NCBI RefSeq assembly: GCF_001556185.1
Contig: NZ_LSIJ01000104.1
Span: 1 to 64,000 of the forward strand
Length of the DNA: 64,000 bases
Direction: 5' to 3'
From: Sphingomonas sp. CCH10-B3
Lineage (GTDB): Bacteria > Pseudomonadota > Alphaproteobacteria > Sphingomonadales > Sphingomonadaceae
The notes beneath the pieces were generated by a model. That model was given only the letters and a program-made list of their open reading frames with translations, made no database searches and was not told the origin of the DNA. Below are positions 60,362-64,000 of this stretch, piece after piece. A program made the position numbers and the translations under genes. Within the stretch, counting starts at the first letter, position 1; each line of letters begins with the position of its first letter.

Positions 60362-61386
60362 GCAGGAAACATCGTCTTTTGTCATGGCTTTGCGGAGCAC
60401 TTCTGCTCACCAGCCTGAGTGTCATCTCCAGCGCGCCTGCCCAAGCTGCGGCCGGTCCGGGACGCTGCACCGGCAAGTTCGTCAATCCCATCACGGACAT
60501 CTGCTGGTCGTGCCTTTTCCCGATTTCGATCGGAGGCTTGAAGATCTGGCCGTCAAGTCGGCCCGACACCAACAACCCCGCTCTGCCGGTGTGCCTGTGC
60601 GGGCTGCGGCCCGGGATAGCCATGGGGTTCTGGGAGCCAGTCCGGCTTGCCGATGTGAGCATGAAGCCGTGGTGCTTCGTCAATCTGGGCGGGATGAAGC
60701 TCGATCCGGGGTTCGACATCGGCTTCAAGTCGATGGCCGGGCCATCGGCTGTCGGCGGCAACACCCAGTACAACTCGCAGTGGCATGTCCATTGGTATGC
60801 CTATCCGCTGATCTACTGGATGGAGATCGTTGCCGACTTCCTGTGCCTCGAGTCCGGCTCGATCGACATTCTCTACATCACCGAGATTGATCCGCTCTGG
60901 CAGGACAGCGAACTCACTGCGATCATCAACCCCGAAGCGGTCCTGTTCGCCAATCCCTTGGCGCTTGCAGCCTGCGCGGCCGACTGCGTGGCGGCAACGG
61001 CCAAGCTGCCGACCGATGAACTGTTCTGGTGCGCGGGCTGTCAGGGCACGATGTATCCGCTCAACGGCAATGTCTCGGCGACCATTGGCCATGTCCAGGC
61101 CTCGCGGCTCGCGCTCGCTCGCTTCTCCTACAAGCTCCACCGCGAGCTCGTCGCCTGGGGGACGATGGGCAGCAAGGGGCTTTGCGGCAAGTACCTGATG
61201 CCGGTGATGCGCAAGCAGCAGTACCGCTTCCAGGCCACCAATCCCAATCCGCAGACCAAGGGCCGCTACGCCTGCGCGCCCATTGGTGCCTCCACCACCT
61301 TCATGTCGGCAGGCCAGGTCTATCCCGCCATTGGCGAGGACATGGGCTATCTGGTCTGGCGCAAGCGGAACTGCTGCGCACTATGA
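60358..61386 (+). CDS. traU: TraU, F-type conjugal transfer protein
   Basis: A 342-residue secreted protein with a signal peptide (to about APAQAAAG) and many paired cysteines: GRCTGKFVNPITDICWSCLF, NTQYNSQWHVHWY, ACAADCVAA and FWCAGCQGTMYP. TraU is needed for DNA transfer and mating-pair function. Complete, with ATGA overlaps on both sides. Confidence 0.93.
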   Translation: MSRKHRLLSWLCGALLLTSLSVISSAPAQAAAGPGRCTGKFVNPITDICWSCLFPISIGGLKIWPSSRPDTNNPALPVCLCGLRPGIAMGFWEPVRLADVSMKPWCFVNLGGMKLDPGFDIGFKSMAGPSAVGGNTQYNSQWHVHWYAYPLIYWMEIVADFLCLESGSIDILYITEIDPLWQDSELTAIINPEAVLFANPLALAACAADCVAATAKLPTDELFWCAGCQGTMYPLNGNVSATIGHVQASRLALARFSYKLHRELVAWGTMGSKGLCGKYLMPVMRKQQYRFQATNPNPQTKGRYACAPIGASTTFMSAGQVYPAIGEDMGYLVWRKRNCCAL

Positions 61387-62147
61387 AAACCATTCCTCAT
61401 CTCCTTGTGATCGCCTTGCTTTCGAGCCTTGCCGCTTTCGCTGGCGCGTCGGCGCAGACGGCCGAACCGGACCTTGATGTGGCGGCCATCCGGGCACGCG
61501 CCAGCGCTGGCGCCAGTGATGCCGACGCGCTCTCTGCCAATGCTCGCGCAAGGGCCGAGGCGCTGGCGCGGGAGGCCATGACAAGCACCAGCGAGGCCGA
61601 GGCGCACGCTCGCCGCTTCACCCGTGAGGCCGCCGCAAGTGCTAAGCACGATCCGGCCAGCACCTTCGACTTTGACCGGATGGTGGCCGATGCCGGCACC
61701 ATGACCAGCGAACGCATGGGCGATGCGCCAAGGTTTATAGCCTTTGCTTCGCTCTCGATACCGCCGGCGGCGTTACGGGCAATGATCGACGACGTGGCCA
61801 AGGCCGGCGGCATCGTCGCCCTGCGCGGTCTGCCTGGCAACAGCGCCAAGGCTCTGACGGACGCATTGGCAAAAGTCGCGAAGCCCGGCGAGCAGCTGGA
61901 CGGCGTCGGTATCGACCCGCGGCTTTTCCGTGCTTTCGGGATCGAGACCGTGCCCACCTACGTCGTCACCAGCAGCGACTTCGATCTGTGCGACGGGTTC
62001 GATTGTCGGACGCAGGTCCCGCCCCACGACCGGATGAGCGGCAATGTCAGCGCAGCCTACGCCCTTGAGACCTTCGCGCACGGCGGCGGCCCCGGCGCTT
62101 TGCTCGCGGCCCAGCACCTCGCCCGTCTTGAAAGGCAGGATCCATGA
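61383..62147 (+). CDS. trbC: TrbC, F-type conjugal transfer protein
   Basis: 254 residues: a signal peptide, an Ala-rich helical region (about 25-95), then the thioredoxin-like TrbC domain (RFIAFASLSIPPAALRAMID, GIETVPTYVV). In F, TrbC binds TraW for pilus assembly. The helical region is longer than in F. Confidence 0.88.
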   Translation: MKTIPHLLVIALLSSLAAFAGASAQTAEPDLDVAAIRARASAGASDADALSANARARAEALAREAMTSTSEAEAHARRFTREAAASAKHDPASTFDFDRMVADAGTMTSERMGDAPRFIAFASLSIPPAALRAMIDDVAKAGGIVALRGLPGNSAKALTDALAKVAKPGEQLDGVGIDPRLFRAFGIETVPTYVVTSSDFDLCDGFDCRTQVPPHDRMSGNVSAAYALETFAHGGGPGALLAAQHLARLERQDP

Positions 62148-63871
62148 CACGACCAATCCTCTCTCTTACGGGCGTGTGCGCGCTCCTGCTCACCCTCGCC
62201 GGACCGCTTCACGCCCAGACAACAACCGATGCTGCCAAGGCGGACGGCAAGGCTTTCGGGCGAGACAAGGCGGCATCCGCACAAAGTGCGGCAACCACAA
62301 ACCCGGATGCCAGTCGCATCCCCAATTTCGGCGGCACACCAAGTCAGTCGGGCTATTTCGACGATCCCGACCGGATGAGCCGCGAAGCGGCGAGCCAGGC
62401 CACGACCAATACCGGTTACAGGGCCATGCGGGACTCGATGGACCGGCGGGCCCGGTTTGCGCCGCAGGATCTCGATGCGACGATCGCGCGCAGCAATGTG
62501 ATCAGCAAAGATCCCCTCGCCTATACGAGCGGGATGGCGATTGGCGGCTCGCAGGGGCGCTGCGTGCCCTTACCGCCGGCCAGCGGAACCGCGGCGCGAT
62601 ACATGGCGACCTGCAACGTCGGCTACACCGCCAGCCAAGAAACGCGGACCTGCCCTGTGACTTTGACCGCGCGGGTCGAGCAGCGTCAGGTCTACGGCTA
62701 CTATTGCGTTGGCGGCAGCGGGGTCGACCCGGCTTCGGTCTATAACTGCAACCGTTACCCCGCGCCGCAATGCACGGTCACGCAGTCCTATCCGATCAAC
62801 CTGTGCGATCCCTATTTCGGGATCTACTGGGGCTGCAACTCCGGCGATCTCAGGGTTGATCTCGTCAGTTGCACCGCGCCGGTTGATGGCGCCACGCCCT
62901 ATACGGTGACGGGCGAGAACGTCGTCACAACCATGCGCGATGAGAGCCAATGTGCAGGTCTCGCAGCGGACAGCTCGTGCCAGCAAGACACCGAGACGTG
63001 CACCGACAGCGATCCGGTGACCCGCATTGTCGATGGCATCGCCGTGACGCAGCCTTGTTGGGCCTGGAGCCGCAGTTACAGCTGCGCACAGTTCACGCAG
63101 GCTCAGGACTGCCAGACGCTTGAAACCAACCCGGGCTGCAAGCTCGTGCGCGAAGACTGTCTCGCTGGCGAGCCCTGCCGCACCTGGGAGCGGGTCTATG
63201 ATTGCCCGGTTCCGGACCAGCCCGCGAACAGCAACCAGTTCATCTGCGATGGCGATGTCTACTGCATCGATGGCTCGTGCGAGACTATCCAGCGCGAGGC
63301 CAACGACGAGTTCAAAGACGCTGCCGTCGCCTTGAATGCGATGAACCAGGCACGCCGCGAATTCGATCCGGACAATCTCACCCTGTTCAAGGGGACCCGC
63401 GAAAGCTGCTCATCGAAGGTTTTCGGCATTCTCAACTGCTGCAAGGGCAAAGGCTTCCCGCTGATTCCGGGCATCCAGCTGCTCGTGGCGCTGGGCTGCA
63501 GCCGCGAGGAGATGCTGCTGCATCAGAAGGACGCGCAAGGTTTGTGCGCCTACGTCGGCACTTATTGCTCGTCCTCCTTCCTTGGCGTCTGCCTGACCAA
63601 GAAGAAGGTCTACTGCTGCTTTGAATCCAAGCTGTCGAGGATTCTGCAGGAGCAAGGCCGCCAGCAGCTGAACAAGCCGTGGGGCAAGCCGAAGACCGAG
63701 CAATGCTCCGGGTTCACCATCGACGAGTTCGCCAGGCTTGATCTGAGCCGAATGGATTTCACCGAAATCTATGCCGAGTTCACCGACGCCGCCCGCCTGC
63801 CTGACGAACTGCAGGCCACCCAGGAAATCCAACAGAAGATCGAGGACTATTATGCCCGCGCCCGCCAGTAA
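62144..63871 (+). CDS. traN: TraN, mating-pair stabilisation protein
   Basis: A 575-residue outer-membrane protein with a signal peptide (to about LHAQTTT) and many cysteines. The Cys-rich middle (CQQDTETCTDSDPVTR, CKLVREDCLAGEPCR) and SSKVFGILNCCKGKGFPLIP are typical of TraN. It recognises the recipient surface. It overlaps trbC by four bases. Confidence 0.92.
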   Translation: MTRPILSLTGVCALLLTLAGPLHAQTTTDAAKADGKAFGRDKAASAQSAATTNPDASRIPNFGGTPSQSGYFDDPDRMSREAASQATTNTGYRAMRDSMDRRARFAPQDLDATIARSNVISKDPLAYTSGMAIGGSQGRCVPLPPASGTAARYMATCNVGYTASQETRTCPVTLTARVEQRQVYGYYCVGGSGVDPASVYNCNRYPAPQCTVTQSYPINLCDPYFGIYWGCNSGDLRVDLVSCTAPVDGATPYTVTGENVVTTMRDESQCAGLAADSSCQQDTETCTDSDPVTRIVDGIAVTQPCWAWSRSYSCAQFTQAQDCQTLETNPGCKLVREDCLAGEPCRTWERVYDCPVPDQPANSNQFICDGDVYCIDGSCETIQREANDEFKDAAVALNAMNQARREFDPDNLTLFKGTRESCSSKVFGILNCCKGKGFPLIPGIQLLVALGCSREEMLLHQKDAQGLCAYVGTYCSSSFLGVCLTKKKVYCCFESKLSRILQEQGRQQLNKPWGKPKTEQCSGFTIDEFARLDLSRMDFTEIYAEFTDAARLPDELQATQEIQQKIEDYYARARQ

Positions 63872-64000
63872 GGCCGCGTGGCGGCTGCTCGCCGCCTGCG
63901 CGATTGCCAATGCCGCTTGTTTCCTTTCGCCCGCGACCGCGCAGACGACCACCACCCAAACCGTTGCGCTGCCACGCGCCGAGACAAATGAGCGGCAGGA
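63851..64000 (+). CDS. traF: Start of next transfer gene (probably F-type TraF), cut by window end
   Basis: 50 codons begin MPAPASKAAWRLLAACAIAN with a signal peptide ending near SPATAQ. The gene continues beyond the window. In F-type operons traF follows traN, so this is the likely identity; the visible part alone cannot prove it. It overlaps traN by 21 bases. Confidence 0.55.

Overview
The window reads as chromosome of an alphaproteobacterium of the Sphingomonadaceae (Sphingomonas/Sphingopyxis type). It is GC-rich, with a complete Entner-Doudoroff cluster (zwf-pgl-edd-glk-eda), a large TonB-dependent receptor, an endonuclease-type mutL and short REP-like palindromes of the kind common in sphingomonads. 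The family is inferred from gene content and protein flavour; no database search was run.

Core part, about 1-36.9 kb. The window opens on what looks like the 38-bp end of a Tn3-family transposon inserted in a radical SAM gene. Then follow, mostly on the minus strand, a fatty-acyl-CoA ligase, dnaE (with an in-frame palindrome), a TMEM175-type channel gene broken by an amber codon, glutathione peroxidase, a GNAT enzyme, the lipoprotein-release genes lolD/lolC, a possible sRNA with a strong terminator, and a TonB-dependent receptor. A small heat-shock gene with a probable RNA thermometer, pyrG and secG come next. On the plus strand argC overlaps zwf and leads into the Entner-Doudoroff genes. mltG-fabF-acpP-fabG-fabD (minus) is followed by rpsF-rpsR-rplI (plus), mutL (minus) and the rod-shape operon mreB-mreC-mreD-mrdA-rodA, ending at tRNA-Lys(CTT).

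Accessory part, from the tRNA-Lys to the window end. The tRNA 3' end is a plausible integration site. Cargo begins with an S24-type repressor lacking its catalytic serine and an IS110 transposase. A probable defence/RNA-processing island follows: a dual-specificity phosphatase fused to an ADP-ribosylglycohydrolase, a NYN-LOTUS protein, a PD-(D/E)XK-like nuclease, a two-gene unit of unknown function (one gene frameshifted), and a second PD-(D/E)XK nuclease gene cut by an IS66 element with a perfect 8-bp target duplication. Next is an overlapping operon of DUF6361, PLD-like nuclease and SNF2-like helicase genes, an attractive candidate for an uncharacterised antiphage system. Beyond it are a helicase-nuclease gene without its N-terminal ATPase part and a WYL-regulator tail, joined by an apparent deletion.

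From 57.5 kb to the end runs an F-type conjugation operon (traA, traL, [deletion], traC tail, a membrane protein, trbI, traF peptidase, traW, traU, trbC, traN, start of traF). Genes expected between traL and the end of traC are missing, so this transfer system is probably defective. Overall the right half looks like a decaying integrative conjugative element carrying defence cargo.
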